Assembly (NCBI RefSeq): GCF_026745355.1
Contig: NC_079209.1
Coordinates: 27,265,058-27,329,057, forward strand
From: Beta vulgaris subsp. vulgaris
Taxonomy: Eukaryota; Streptophyta; Magnoliopsida; Caryophyllales; Amaranthaceae
Direction: 5' to 3'
DNA length: 64,000 nucleotides
Shown: one piece after another, positions 22,592-34,796 of the stretch
How the letters are laid out: every line of letters begins with the position of its first letter
Position numbering within the stretch: position 1 is the stretch's first letter
Notes under the pieces: model-generated
The model's database searches: none
What the model saw: the letters and a program-made list of their open reading frames with translations, nothing else
What the model was told of the DNA's origin: nothing
Translations under genes and position numbers: made by a program

Positions 22592-24399
22592 TGTAATACT
22601 TCGCATTTTTATTAACTTATTATTCAGAATTTTAAAAAGGTTTTGTTAACTAAAAACACTTACTATCTATTAGAAAAGTTTTTAAAGTAGCCTTTTATAT
22701 TAAATTATGGGTATTTTAAATAAATCCTAGCTCAAATTGAATATTGGGCGTAAGTTTACTAATATTTAAATCCAGGTGTTTTGTTTAAAACCAAACATTT
22801 AAAAGAATTTTAGAAAGAAAGAAAAAAAAATTTCGGCGGCAAAACTCACGCGAGTGAGCCGCAAGCTTATCAAGCTAAGTTTTGGTTACTTTTATCTTTA
22901 CTTGTCTTTTTAATTATTTAAGCTTATAGATTTTTGTTTTGTTGGATAATTTATATCTTTTCCGAATCTTAGTTGGATGATCGTCAAAATTTGTTAGATC
23001 TTAGCTAGATTTGTTTATCTTTTATCTTAAACTCATCCTTTAGTACCCGAGTCCTAGTATGACTCTACTTGGCCAACTAATATAAAAAGGGGCCTCCACC
23101 CTTCATATTCTTCACACCAAATTTGAGAAATACATCTCTTTTCTCAAGTTTAAACTCTCTCTCCCTCTTAACCTACCCTTTCTCTTCTCCCTAGTATTTA
23201 TTAATTTTCAAGGTACGTGTATATGTAGATGTTTAAATATTGTTTTGCATACGGTATTATCATGTTTTTAAGATTGATATTTTGGATTGAAAAATACGTC
23301 TTTATGAGTTGTATTATGAAACTTAATGAGTTTTCTATTATCATGCTTAAACTTTAGTAGCTTACAATAGTAATATGCTTTTAAACTTATTATAACGTCA
23401 CTTTGATTTTCATAAACTATAGTTGGGTTGCGCTAGTTTACTACTCTTAAAATAATCACACTTTCCAAATTATATGGTTTCTAGAGCATATACAACATTC
23501 ACACACAACTAGTGTAGTGTTATTTGTTGTTGTGCTTTGTTAACATTATAAAAGTTATTATTTTCCCATGTATAATTAAGGTTTTCCAAGATGATTTCAT
23601 GAATAAGTTATTTATTTATAACTTTATATGGCTAAATTTATAAGTAGTACTATTCTTTTTAAAAGAGGATTATTTCAGAAGGATTTTTATTCGATATATG
23701 ATCTTTTATGATCGCAACTATAAAGAGGCAACGACTTGTTATTTATTACCAAGAACGGTAGCCATTATATTATTTAGCCATATACTTTTTGTATAAGTCA
23801 TGTGGACAAGACAGTAACCCCTCATAATAGACTCACTAAGGAATACTTAACTTGGGGGGTGTGCACACTTTAGGAAAGGTACCTAGGCAAGGAAAAATAA
23901 TTTTTATCAAGGTTATATACTTTATATTATATAAGTATTATCAAGTATCCAAGAAAGGTTTTTTTTTTAAATTAAATATTTCAAAAGTTTAATTAAATAA
24001 AGTGTTTAATATTCGCATATACATGTACTCAGTATTTTTACTGATATGCTTTTATTTGTTTTGTTTTATGGCTTTGTCCCTGTGATGATCCTATTTTGGC
24101 GAGCAGATTTTACAGGTTGATATGATGCATATTTCATATGGGGGAGCTAGTGAGGAATCATAATTAGTGAAGGAGTTGTTATTTTGTTTTCTTTATTTCC
24201 ATTGTTATATAGTTGTACAATAAAGTTTATATTAATAAAGAAAAGTTATTTAAGTTATTTCCGCTGCATTAGTTAAAGTTCAGTTAGTAGTTAGTATTAA
24301 AGTCTTTAACGTTATCATGTGCCGGTAATCCTCTCAAGTTTCTCAAGTGTTTATATTAAAATATATTCTTCAAAAAGAGAGAAATTTGGGGGTGTTACA
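22592..24399 (+). repeat. Gypsy-type 5' LTR
   Basis: Begins TGTAATACTTCGCATTTTT and ends GGGGGTGTTACA. These are TG...CA ends in the style of chromovirus (Del/Tekay-like) LTRs, with the terminal inverted TGTAA/TTACA pair. A consensus TATA box at 23081 precedes a leader-like CT-rich stretch. A tRNA-iMet primer-binding site starts four bases after the end. No matching 3' LTR was found, so the element is incomplete. It inserted beside the hexanucleotide array. Confidence 0.7.
23081..23090 (+). promoter_or_regulatory. TATA box of the gypsy LTR
   Basis: TATAAAAAGG followed 10-60 bp later by CT-rich leader sequence. Its position within the LTR fits the U3/R border. Confidence 0.55.
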
Positions 24400-24402
24400 A
24401 AG

Positions 24403-24411
24403 TGGTATCAG
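24403..24411 (+). other. Primer-binding site (tRNA-iMet)
   Basis: TGGTATCAG, the usual complement of the initiator tRNA-Met 3' end, three bases after the LTR terminus. It shows that the LTR to its left is a 5' LTR on the plus strand. Confidence 0.75.
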
Positions 24412-26578
24412 TTTTCCAGGTTCTTTTTTAAAATAAAATAAACAATCAATGAGAGTATGGGTAGATCTAGGAAGGGCCTATAAGCTAGAGTTTCGCATTC
24501 TATTTGTATACATTTTTTTAACATTTTATATTGTGAAAAAAAATATATACTTCTTTATTTTTAAGAAAATACTTATATTTTCAAGTATAGATATTTCGAA
24601 TTTATATATATTTTGAAAAACGGAATAAGTATGTGGATTTATTTTTCTGAGGAAAGTTCTGTCTAAGGAAATACTTGGTACTTAAGTTGGCCGTTTGTGC
24701 CGCACCTCTCTTTCTTGGGAACTCACTCGACTAATTATTCACACACTATGAACCTAGTACTCAGATAAATAACTTTTTTGGATCAGATACATATATATGT
24801 ATTTTACAAAAATATCAAACGAAAATTTTTTTTAGGAATTCCAAATATATTTTTCGATTCTTTTCATACTATAGTTCAAATGATATTTTTATTTTGATTA
24901 TTATGTCATCATGAAATCTTTTTTTTTACTTATAAATCTATATATATTTATTGGAATTATAAATTATTGATTTTTTTTTTTAAAGAATTGTTTAGTGTTT
25001 ATTGTTCTATTTGTAATATGATTTTTTTGAATATATTTTAAGGAAGTGTGACTTATTGTCAAGTTAATATGAAAATTTTCGTATTTTTCATAAGCAGAAG
25101 AAAGAGTTTATTGTTTATTATAAGAATTGAGTTATTATTCTGTCTTTTATGATATATTATGACGAAGCTACTTGCAAGTTGTGATATTATTATCTCTTAC
25201 GACATTATTTTTTGGCATGAATATTTTCTATGAGATGAACTTGGTTATTTAGCATCATATCTGACATATATGCATGTGATCCAATTCATGCAAAGTGATT
25301 TATATACATTGTATAAAGCATCAATATGTTTATTTATTTTTTATTCATAAGTGTTAGGATAACCATTAAAGGTGAAGATTATTGTTCTAGTTTATTCCTT
25401 TGAAGGAAATAAGTTTAATAGTTATTTTTTTTTGTAGGAGTGAAGAAGACAATACATTATATTATGTGCTAAGAATTGTGAAATTAGTCATTGGAAGTTT
25501 TATGTAGTTGGATGATCTTTAATGTTTAGTGACATGAGTAAGGAAGGAATTTTTTTCATAATTTGTGGAATCAAGAAGTATGAGATGAATGGTTTATACT
25601 AGCTTAGAGGAATTATTAAGATTGAGATAAGTTATATATTTTATTTATGGATATAGTCAACACCATCTTAGCAATTATATAGAGATAACCTTTGAAAGGT
25701 GACAAAATAAGGAATATTATAAGGACCTTATAGGTATATGAGATACCATATTTGAAGCTGGATTTAATTAAGAAATTTTCCCCTATGTTGAATCGCAAAG
25801 GAGTTATCGTTGTTATAGTTAAGCCAAGAAAGTACGAAGTAAGACAATGTTTGAATTTTAGTAGGTTTCTCTAGATCGTTTTTGTTTTAACAAGTTGAAG
25901 TAAGATGCTAGAATTTTCTAAGTGTATTCTAAGTTGATTTTGTGGATTATTGAGTGGCAAGAGGAGTATTATTTTTTGGAGTAGTCTTAAACTTTTGCTT
26001 GAATGATAGTGTATAATTGTTTTTTTGGCAATATGAAAGATAGAGTGATTATAAGGATTGGGTATATCACTTATTGAAATAAATAAGTGACTTTAATAAT
26101 AGAAGAAATATATTCTTTTGGGAGAAATGTGGAGCTTAATAAAAGAGAAAATGGGAAGAAACTGGTCAATTAAGGTAATTGATTTTAGAAAGAATAGTCG
26201 TATTTTTATATTATGAATTTAACCATCGAGTTTATATTATGTGAAGGAGTTACTTTTATTGAAATGAAGATTGTATGAATTTTCAGAAAAGATTGTTTAT
26301 TTACTATCTCAAGTCCTAGTTGAGTTCTATTTATTTATTTACTATCTCAAGTCCTTGTTGAGTACATCTTATAATAATGTATGAATTAATGATTTAATGT
26401 ATTGATTTAGTGTGATGAAGCAGAATAGTACAGTAGGACTTCGAGTACCAAAAGCTCCTATGTGGATATCACTCTATGTAACATGACTAATTTGCTTGTC
26501 CTTAAATAAAAACATTTTTTGCCACATACTTCACATCTGACGTGAATGTCACTGGATCCATGTTTTGGTGAATTTTAG
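24412..26578 (+). other. Decayed gypsy interior, no coding seen
   Basis: AT-rich sequence following the primer-binding site. I cannot read gag, protease, RT or integrase motifs in any frame. A 41-bp-spaced direct repeat of TTTACTATCTCAAGTCCT occurs near 26300-26355. The gypsy element probably lost its coding region and 3' LTR here, since the CACTA gene relic resumes at 26579. Confidence 0.4.
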
Positions 26579-26677
26579 TGTCCGCAACAAGATAATGGAA
26601 TTGCATGTGGCTATTACGTGTTGAGGTACATGTTCGATACTGTCAACCATTGCACTAACATTAATGATCTTCAAAAG
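26579..26677 (+). pseudogene. Ulp1-like protease catalytic exon (CACTA accessory gene)
   Basis: An exon of about 33 codons bounded by ATTTTAG before and GTATGT after. It reads CPQQDNGIACGYYVLRYMF and ends NDLQK. The Gln of the PQQ region and the Cys of the ACGYYV motif are the oxyanion-hole Gln and the nucleophile Cys of C48 (Ulp1/SENP) cysteine proteases; the Q-x4-5-C-G-Y pattern is diagnostic. In plants such domains are common in CACTA- and MULE-borne ORFs. The exon itself has no stop, but its upstream partners are broken. Why transposons carry the domain is not settled. Confidence 0.7.
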
Positions 26678-26790
26678 GTATGTATTTAATTAGTATATGT
26701 TAGTTTAGAATAGATTGATGGGTAATAGTTAGTTGGTTTAGAAACCAAAGTAGTCCATATTTGCAAAAAATGACAACATTCTACCCCAAA

Positions 26791-27366
26791 GCATGGTACT
26801 TTGATGCATTTCATGACAATATGAGCTATAATATAACTAGTTTGTAGATTTTTAGGCTTGCATTTGTTGCTAGTTGAATTTTGAGAACGTAAAGGTCATT
26901 TTAGGACTATTTTGGCCATTTCGTATCCAATTCTTAGAATTCGAGTCATTTAACTCCAATTTCTAATTGAACCTTATAATATTAGTTATAATATAACTAT
27001 TATTTAGATTTTTAGGCTTGCATTTGTTGTTGGTTGAATTTCGAGAACGAAAAGGTCATTTTAGGTCTATTTTCGCCTTTTCGCGTCCAATTCGTACTTC
27101 TCGAGTCATTTAACTCCAAATTATTTTTTAACATGATAATATGAGTTATAATGTAACTAATGTGTAGATTTTTAGGCTTGCGTTTGTTGTTGGTTGAATT
27201 TTGGGAACGTAAAGGTCATTTTAAGCCTATTTTGACCATTTGCGTCCAATTCTTAGATTTGGAGTCATTTACCTCCAATTTATTTTTGAACATGATAATA
27301 TGAGGTATAATATAACTAGCATGGAGATTTTTAGGCTTGAATTTATTGTTGATTGAATTTCGGAAA
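26791..27366. repeat. Tandem repeat, period about 160 bp
   Basis: The word TTTAGGCTTG recurs at 26851, 27011, 27171 and 27330, giving spacings of 160, 160 and 159 bp. Longer shared words (AAAGGTCATTTTA, GTCATTTAACTCCAA, ATAATATAACTA) keep the same register. There are about 3.6 copies with roughly one difference every ten bases by eye. The array ends abruptly where LINE-B begins. It may be part of the CACTA element whose Ulp1 exon lies just upstream. Confidence 0.85.
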
Positions 27367-27430
27367 GGTATATATTTTTCCATATATGCCAGACAGTGAC
27401 CTCAGACACCATCACCCAATCTTTGTTACC

Positions 27431-30400
27431 TCAACTATTAAGTGACATCCAAGTATTCCAATCACTATTCATGAACACCTTCAAACTAGGTTTGTCAATG
27501 TGATTGTTAAAGTTTAAAACCCTATTCCAGATAACCCTAGAACTGCTATAGTTCTTGAAAACATGCATATGATCCTCTTCATTATCAATACATCTAGCAC
27601 AATTTGGATTAAGATTAGGAATTTTAGCTTTTAGAATAGTACGAACAAGAATAATTTGGTGGCAAAGATGCCACAATAACATTGTGCATTTATAGGGTAA
27701 AGCGATTTTCCAAAGCCTCTTCCAATTAATTAAAGAGTTTTGGAAGTAGCTATTCAGAGGAGCAACTATCCTATAAGCATTTTTGATATCATACCTTCCG
27801 GAACTTCTTGGCCCCCAAGCTAGCTTTTCTTTTTTATTTGTGTTAGAAGGGATAGCTGTGGATATAATGAGATTGATCAATCTTTTTGGTAGATAAGGTT
27901 TAATATCATCCACCCACCATTGTCCAGTTCTAATTATTCTACTAACTCTCCAATGTTCTAAATGATCCGGAATTTTTTGCACAACACATTTGATTAGCTC
28001 CTCTTCTCCTACCTATTTATGAAACCATAATGAAGTGTCATATCCATTCCATATTCTATGAATTTAACCTTCTTGCAAAACATCCCTACCCTTTAGGATA
28101 TCACTCCACAAAGGTTAATCTCCATTCTTATGAGCATAATTCATAACGGAAACTTTATTAAGATATTTCGAAGTTAGAATTTTAGTCCATAATTTTTGTT
28201 CACCCCTTATAAAACTCCATCCTAACTTGGCCATGAAGGTAACATTCTATCTTTTTAAATTCCTAAAACCCAGACCTCCCAACTGAATAGGTTCGCTGAT
28301 TTTGTTCCAACTCATTCGAGACAAATAATGTCTCTTCTCTGTGGCATTCCAAAGGAATTTTTTTTCAACTTTTCTCCATGTCATCAAGTATTTAATTAGG
28401 TAGAAGAATAGATTGCACTGCAGATAGAGGATAAGTGTTTAGGACAGACTTTATCAGAGCAGTTCTTGCCGCAATGTTAATTAACTTAGCTTGCAAGCCC
28501 CTAATTTTGTCTTTAGTTTTGTTTAACATTGAAGCATAATCCCCTTTCTTTAACCTATTAAGCAAAATAATAACACCCCAATATTTCCCAAAAGAAGTTG
28601 TACTAGACATTCCCATTTCTTTACCAATAAGATGTCTATAAGAAGGATTTAGTTTAGGGGGAAAAATAATTTTTTATTTTTGTAAATTAACAAAGAGACC
28701 CGAATCATTCCCAAAACTATATAACACCTCCATGGTGACTCGATAATTTTCTACATAAGCCTTTACCAAATAAGAACACATCATCAGCATAAAAAATGTG
28801 AGAGATGTCAATATTCTTGGTTATTTTGAAAGGAAGCCAACTCCTTGTCTTATTTCCCTTGAAGGATAAAATTGATTGGTAATTTCCCCATTTCATAAGA
28901 TTGAAATTCTAGGAGAGCAAATGCAATTCATTATAAGTCTCGTAAGTTGAGAAGGAAATCCAAACAAATCTAAAGTTTCTTTAATGAAGGACCACTCGAC
29001 GCTATCATAAGCTTTAGAAAGATCAATTTTTAAGGCCATAACTTTGACATTTTTTGAACCTTTTTAAAACTATGACCTACTTCCTTAATAACTAGGATGT
29101 TGTCCAAAATATTTATGTTAGGAACAAAGCTAGATTGGATAGGATCAATGATAGTCTCTAGAAAGGGTTTAATTATATTTGCTATAGTGTTTGTCAAAAT
29201 TTTGTAAATAGTATCACAAAGACCTATAGGCCTTAAGTCCTTAAGCTGAGTAGGATTATCCACCTTTTGAATTAAAGTAATGAAGGAATCATTAATAGAT
29301 TATGGAATTCTTGCTGACTTAAAACAAGAGATGACCAAATTGGAGATAGGACTTCTCACTACCTCCTAATGTTTTTGATAGAAAACAGGTTGAATACCAT
29401 ATGGTCTAGAATTTTTGGTAGGATGCATGCCCCTTAGTGCAGTTCAAACCTCCTCCAATGTATAAGGGGAATTTAAACTTGTTCATGCTTCCTCGTTAAG
29501 GCTCACATTAAACTCAAGCACCTTCTTAACAGAAGAGTTAACCTTAGTGGTAGCAAAGAAATTAACAAAGTGATTAACAACCAAGTCTTTAATTTCCTTA
29601 TCCTGCACTAACCACTCACCCTGAGTATTTTTTAAAGTGACAATTTTTTTCAGCTAGTTTTAATCTTAGAGATAAGTGGAAGTATTTGGTATTCCAAGCC
29701 CCAAACTTTCGCCAATCACATCCAGCCTTTTGTGCCCACTCAATTCTTTCCAATTTAAGTATTTGGTTGTACTCAACAAGTAAATCATTCTTTAGAGATT
29801 CTAGGAAGGGAGAATTACTTTTGCATAAAACGATTTGAATGTCATTAGGCCTTGCCAAAAAAAAATTTCTTATTATTTAGAGTAGCAAAATAATGAGAAT
29901 TCAGCCATATTTTAACTTCAACCTTCAAGAAATCCCTGCTTTTTTCAAAATCTAAAGAACCAACTCCCCAAGTGGTTTTAAAAAAAATTCGGAAAGGAAC
30001 TATGTGAAAGCCAAGACTCTTTACAACGAAAATGGAAAGCTTTTGAAGTAGAGTTTTGGAAACAATTAATTCGAATTGGACAATGATCCGAGAAAGTTCA
30101 CGGTAAATGCATTACCTGAGTATTTGAGAATTGGGTTATCCATTCTGAATCAGCAAGTGCTCTATCGAGCCTTTCTCTTATCAAGTGAATACCCTCTCGA
30201 CAGTTACTCCAAGTGTAGTCTGGCCCTTGATATTTGAGATCCATCGAACCAGCATTGTCCATCCAATGTTCCAGATTTCTGCCTTGCATGTGAGTAACCT
30301 TTCTTCATCCCATTTCTCCCATTGATCAACCACCTCGTTAAGATCCCCTACTACTATCCAAGGAGTATTTGGAGGTCAAGGATTATCCTTCAACTCCTTC

Positions 30401-30760
30401 CACATTTCATTTTTTTTCTCCTCTATTTGTTGGTGCATGCACCCCCGTGATCACTATTTTTGGGGAGTTAAGGTAAATCTTAAAAAGATAATGAAAGTAC
30501 CTATTTGAAGGTCCCATAAAGTTAATGAGTTGTACATTAGTTTTCCATATCATCCAAATGCCCCCTTTCCTGCCAACTAGAGGAGCTACCTTATAACCAC
30601 AGAAACCTAATTGTTTCATATCCTGCCTCGCTTTATCTTCCCCAGCTTTAGTTTCAAGTAAAATAACAATGTCCGGATTATGGATATGTAACAAAGTTTT
30701 CAAGTGCGGTACAAATTCATTAGTTCCCACTCCCTGTATGTTCCAAAGCAAAACTGTCAT
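27431..30760 (-). pseudogene. LINE-B ORF2: endonuclease, reverse transcriptase, zf-RVT
   Basis: Begins MTVLLWNIQGVGTNEFVPHL. The endonuclease motifs are all readable: NIQG, LLETKAGEDKA, VVGDLNEV and TFSDHCPIRI, so its catalytic residues are present although the frame is broken. Reverse transcriptase pieces include TQLKDLRPIGLCDTIYKI, DPIQSSFVPN and DISHIFYADDVFLFGKG, the YADD box being intact. The tail (27431-27982) is the zinc-binding domain: KLAWGPRSSGRYDIKNAYRI, LPYKCTMLLWHLC and PNCARCIDNEEDHMHVF. There are many frameshifts and stops between 28000 and 30000. Confidence 0.88.
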
Positions 30761-32265
30761 TGCTCTATAGTTAGGGGTTTGATTAAGATCCCATATCTCA
30801 CCATCATTTCCCTTGCGATTGACTTGCTACATGTCCAGCTACCAGTTCTTCCATTCCTCCATTCTTCCCAGCGGCCAAATATCCTGCTTCAACAGAGGTG
30901 TTGCCATAGCAATTATCTCTGAGGCTATGTTCTTCCCTCCCATGTACCTTTCTTCCATCTGAATTCCCATCTGGAGTCCCTGAAAGTTGAAGATTGAGAG
31001 CAGATTTTGGGACAATGCTACGTCGAGACTTTCGCTTTGAGATAGTATACGAAATGATGGGAGGTTTCTTAGAGGTATCACTAGAGCGCTTTGAAGAGCT
31101 TCTGAGGGTACATATTCTTCCGTGGAGAGCTCTTGTTGATGATTTGTAAGATAGTCTATCGAAGCTTCAATTAGAGCTATTTTTGTCTTGGGGAATGGAT
31201 TCATTTTGAGGAGAGCCCATAGTTGAGGGGCGGAAAAGGATGGAAATAGGGGGAGAGTATGTGTCGTCTGAACTTTGGTTATGTAGTGCCAATCTGCAAA
31301 CCTCAGAGGTAGCATTTGGTTATATGTGGGTTTGGGGGTGGAAACTTGACCTTCCTGCATGGATGAGGGAAGGCAGAGCTCCAATGGGGATACATAGGTG
31401 GCTTTTGGGATAGAGGTTATATTGGTGTGTTTCAATTCTAGGTTGGACATTTGAGGAGTTAATAGTGTGGTTTGAGGTTGTTGTGGTGATGGTTGCATTT
31501 CCTTGTTCACTTCCATTGGAGATGAGCAGTCCTTTCTCTTGCGTGGTGCCTTTTGAATTTCCTCCATTTTTACTCAGATTATTCTGTTTCTTAGAGACGG
31601 TTTTTTTTTTGTGCATGTACTTTCCTCTATTTCCACTCCTTTTCTTCCCTTATAATCTGGTTTCTTTGCTTTTAATACATGGTTAGGAATGTCAATCGTT
31701 CTTTCAGAAACTAACAATTCCTTTTCAGGAACTATCCTTTAATGCGCCAGTTAACTGACTGTTCTCCATTTGTCCCTCATCCTCCCTACTTGGTAATAAC
31801 TTCCAATAGTTGCCTCGGTTTTCCTTCCCATTTTTTCTTCCACCGTTGGTGTCCTTTCCACTGCCTGAACTCTCCTTTCTTACTCAATTAACTCTACTTT
31901 TCCTTCCCACTTCCTCATCATTGGTCTTTTTTAACTCATTTAATATTAGTTTGCCTTGAGAGTTCCTCCTTCCTTTACTCACCAATAGCCAAGGGCTATA
32001 ACCATCCTCACCCAAGTCTTGTATTTTATCCGAATATCTGCCCGCTTCAGATTGGCTATCACACATCTTTTTTCAGCTCGTATCTTTTGGTTCTCCCAGG
32101 AAAGAGGTAGCCCCACTTCTTGAAATCTCCTCCAGCAATCCATTTTGCCCTTGCTCCTTTCTTTTTTCTTCTAGTTGCATGTTAACTGTCTATGGTTTGT
32201 TTACTTGACACTTGTCTTTCAAATGCCCAATTTTTTCACATGCAAAACATAATACCCCTACATTT

Positions 32266-33545
32266 TACTAGTGGAAAAATGAATAAGGGCTGCGCTGAAA
32301 AAGGCCTGTAGGGCTGCGCTTTTTGACAACAGCCCTTTCAATAGCAGTCTTTCACTTTTTAAGTACGGCTGCGCTAGAAAAGCGCAGCCCTTCACAACGA
32401 AGGGCTGCGCTTTTTAGGTAAAAGTGCAAGCCTTCAAGCTTAGAAGGGCTGTGCTTTTTATGTAAAAGCGCAGCCCTTCCTACCAAAAAAAAAATATTTT
32501 ACATTTTTTTTTACTCATAATCTCACATTTTTTGAAATTATACAGAAGAGAAGAGAAACGAAAATGAAAATACTCAAAACAAAAAAAAAAGAACGAAACG
32601 AAAATGAAAAAAAGGAACAAAAACTAATATACAGAAGAGAAGAAATTATAGATCTGAAAATACAAGAACATTAATCAAAACAAAGATGAAAATACAAGAA
32701 CATTACACAAAACGAAGATAAAAATACAAGAACATTAATCAAAACAAAGAGAATTATACAAGAACATTAATCAAAACAAAGATTAAGAAATTATAGATCT
32801 GAAAATACAAGAACTACCTCCAAACATTAACCTAATAATGTTTAAATACATAAAACAAAACCCTAATACATAATTAAGGAAAAAAAATTTCGGAAATACT
32901 TAAAATGCCTATTTGGAGCCTTAAACGAACTCGGATGGCTTAAAAAGCCTAAACATCACAGCATAGCAGTGAGTTTGACTCGTTGGCCCGTTTCGCTTCC
33001 GAAAAGGTATCACAATAGGCAATCGGACTCCATTGGCATGATTCGTGCAAATCATTTCAGGCTTTTTGTTGCGTTTGTCGCATTTCTGGGAGTTTTTGAG
33101 AGAGAAGAGAGGATGAGAGAGAAGGAGAAAAGGGAGGAGGGTCGTGAGAGAGGAAAAAGAAGGAGGAAAATGGACGAGGGACGTGAGAGAGGAGAGAGAA
33201 GGAGAGATAATATATTTGAAGCTCGCTCAATATTTGAAAGCCCGCAATTTTTTTATTTCAATTTTTTTCAAGAAAGTCTGCGCTTTTCTTCAAAAGCGTA
33301 ACCCTATTTAGTCAGAAGGGCTGTACTTTTTATAAAAGCGCAGCCCTTCACTTAGTAGGGTTGCGCTTGTAGAAAAAGCGCAGCTCTTCTGGAGTAAGAA
33401 GGGCTGCGCTTTTTCTACAAGCGCGACCCTTCTGTTATGTAGGGTTGCGCTTTTGTACAAAAGCGCAGCCCTTCACTAGTAGGGCTACGCTTTTATCAAA
33501 AGCGCAACCCTTCCTCCGCAGCCCTTTATTTTTTTTCCCCTAGTG
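32266..33545. mobile_element. CACTA-3, non-autonomous CACTA element (TSD TTT)
   Basis: The left end reads TACTAGTGGAAAAATG (first base T instead of C); the right end read inward is CACTAGGGGAAAAAAAATAA. TTT at 32263-32265 and 33546-33548 is the 3-bp target duplication. Subterminal arrays of AAGGGCTGCGCTTTT and its complement fill 32283-32490 and 33275-33530. The right-hand set is arranged as a row of close inverted pairs able to fold into hairpins. The 33060-33230 core is GA-rich on the plus strand. It interrupts the LINE-B zinc-knuckle codons. There is no transposase. Confidence 0.9.
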
Positions 33546-33698
33546 TTTTCATACTCCACCCGCTGCCAAGCAGTACCAACTCGCACTTTTGTCACCAAAG
33601 GATTTAGTAAAGAGAGCTCAATACAGATTCTAGCAAATGTCCTTTGGTTATCTTATCAGTATTGTAATCTACCTTAATTGGTTTTCCCGCCTTCTATG

Positions 33699-34796
33699 TG
33701 TTGTATTCACAGTTTTAATGATGACAAATAATGTTATTTAGTCTAGGAAAATAAGTTGAGTCTAGGAAATAAATTGTGTAACTTAGAATTAATTTCCATG
33801 TTGGCTTTAGTGTAATTTATTTAATTATAACTTGTGGAGAAATGGCTATGAGTTTAACCTAGTCAAGTTATTTAAATAAATTATTCCATATGCTCGAAAT
33901 ATTGTATGTTATAAAATTGCTAATGTCATGGAATATTATTTTGAATAAAAATAATCTCCATGATGTTCGAAGAGATTATGTTTGTTACTTCCTATAGAAG
34001 CAATGGCTGAAATCTTGGACGTAACAAACTTAGTTGTTGCGAAGAGCACTAAACTCAAGTTGTTGTTCCTGGATTCCTGGAAGTCAATTCCTAGAATCTT
34101 AGAGGAGTTACCAACTACCCATGAAGATAGCGCACAACAATAAACGCTGAAACTATGGAGTGGTGGCTGCATGAACGTGGATTTAGTGGAAATAACAGCG
34201 TGGTTATTATGGCAAACTCAACGGGTAGATCATGGGTCATTAACACCAACGTCTATGTAATGGAGCAAAAATAGGAGCTGTTGTGGTTTCTTTATATAGC
34301 TCGAAGTTCAACCAAAATAAACGAGACTTTCCAGTTTTATTGTAATATTTCATGTGAAAGTTTATTTTCGGTTATTACTCTTCAATCAATTATTGTAATA
34401 CTTTTTGAGTGTGGGTTGAGAGAACTTAAATCTTGTATTCAAGATTGAGAATAGAGAAAGAGGAAGAGAAGAGAGAAAGAGAAGACTTCTAGAGAAGTCA
34501 AGTGAGGAAAGTCACGTGTTCAGGGGGAACAAGGTGACTGGGAACTGGTTCCTAGAGGAATTGAGTGATGATTGATTTATGATAAGTTGTAATAACTTTT
34601 ATAAATAAAAGATCAAGGTTTCTTCCTAAAGAATTGAGGAAGAGAACCTTGTTAAAAGGATCTTCTTGCGTTCTTCCTTATATTATTTCTCTTCATTAGC
34701 TTTCAAGTTTTATTATCCGCAAAAAGTTCTAAAATCTCCCCAACTACAATTCACCCCCCATCTTGTAGTTGATCTAGTGTTTATACTAGACTAGCA
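33699..34796. mobile_element. Solo LTR, copia SIRE-like (TSD CTATG)
   Basis: Starts TGTTGTATTCACAGTTTTAA and ends CTAGACTAGCA, giving TG...CA ends. CTATG occurs immediately before (33694-33698) and immediately after (34797-34801), a perfect 5-bp duplication. It contains ACAATTCACCCCCCATC near its end, like the solo LTR at 519-1897. There is no PBS or interior. It lies within LINE-B ORF1, and removing it with one CTATG rejoins the reading. A TATA-like word (TTTATATAG) is at about 34288. Confidence 0.9.

Noticed and set aside
22200..22649. Long open frames of Tyr-Thr, Ile-His and Met-Tyr dipeptides on both strands
   Set aside because: They are translations of the hexanucleotide array; every frame is open because the repeat lacks stops.
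32283..33530. CRISPR-like regularly spaced repeats
   Set aside because: The repeats are inverted and direct GGGCTGCGC words at the ends of a CACTA element with a 3-bp duplication; spacers are irregular and the genome is a plant.
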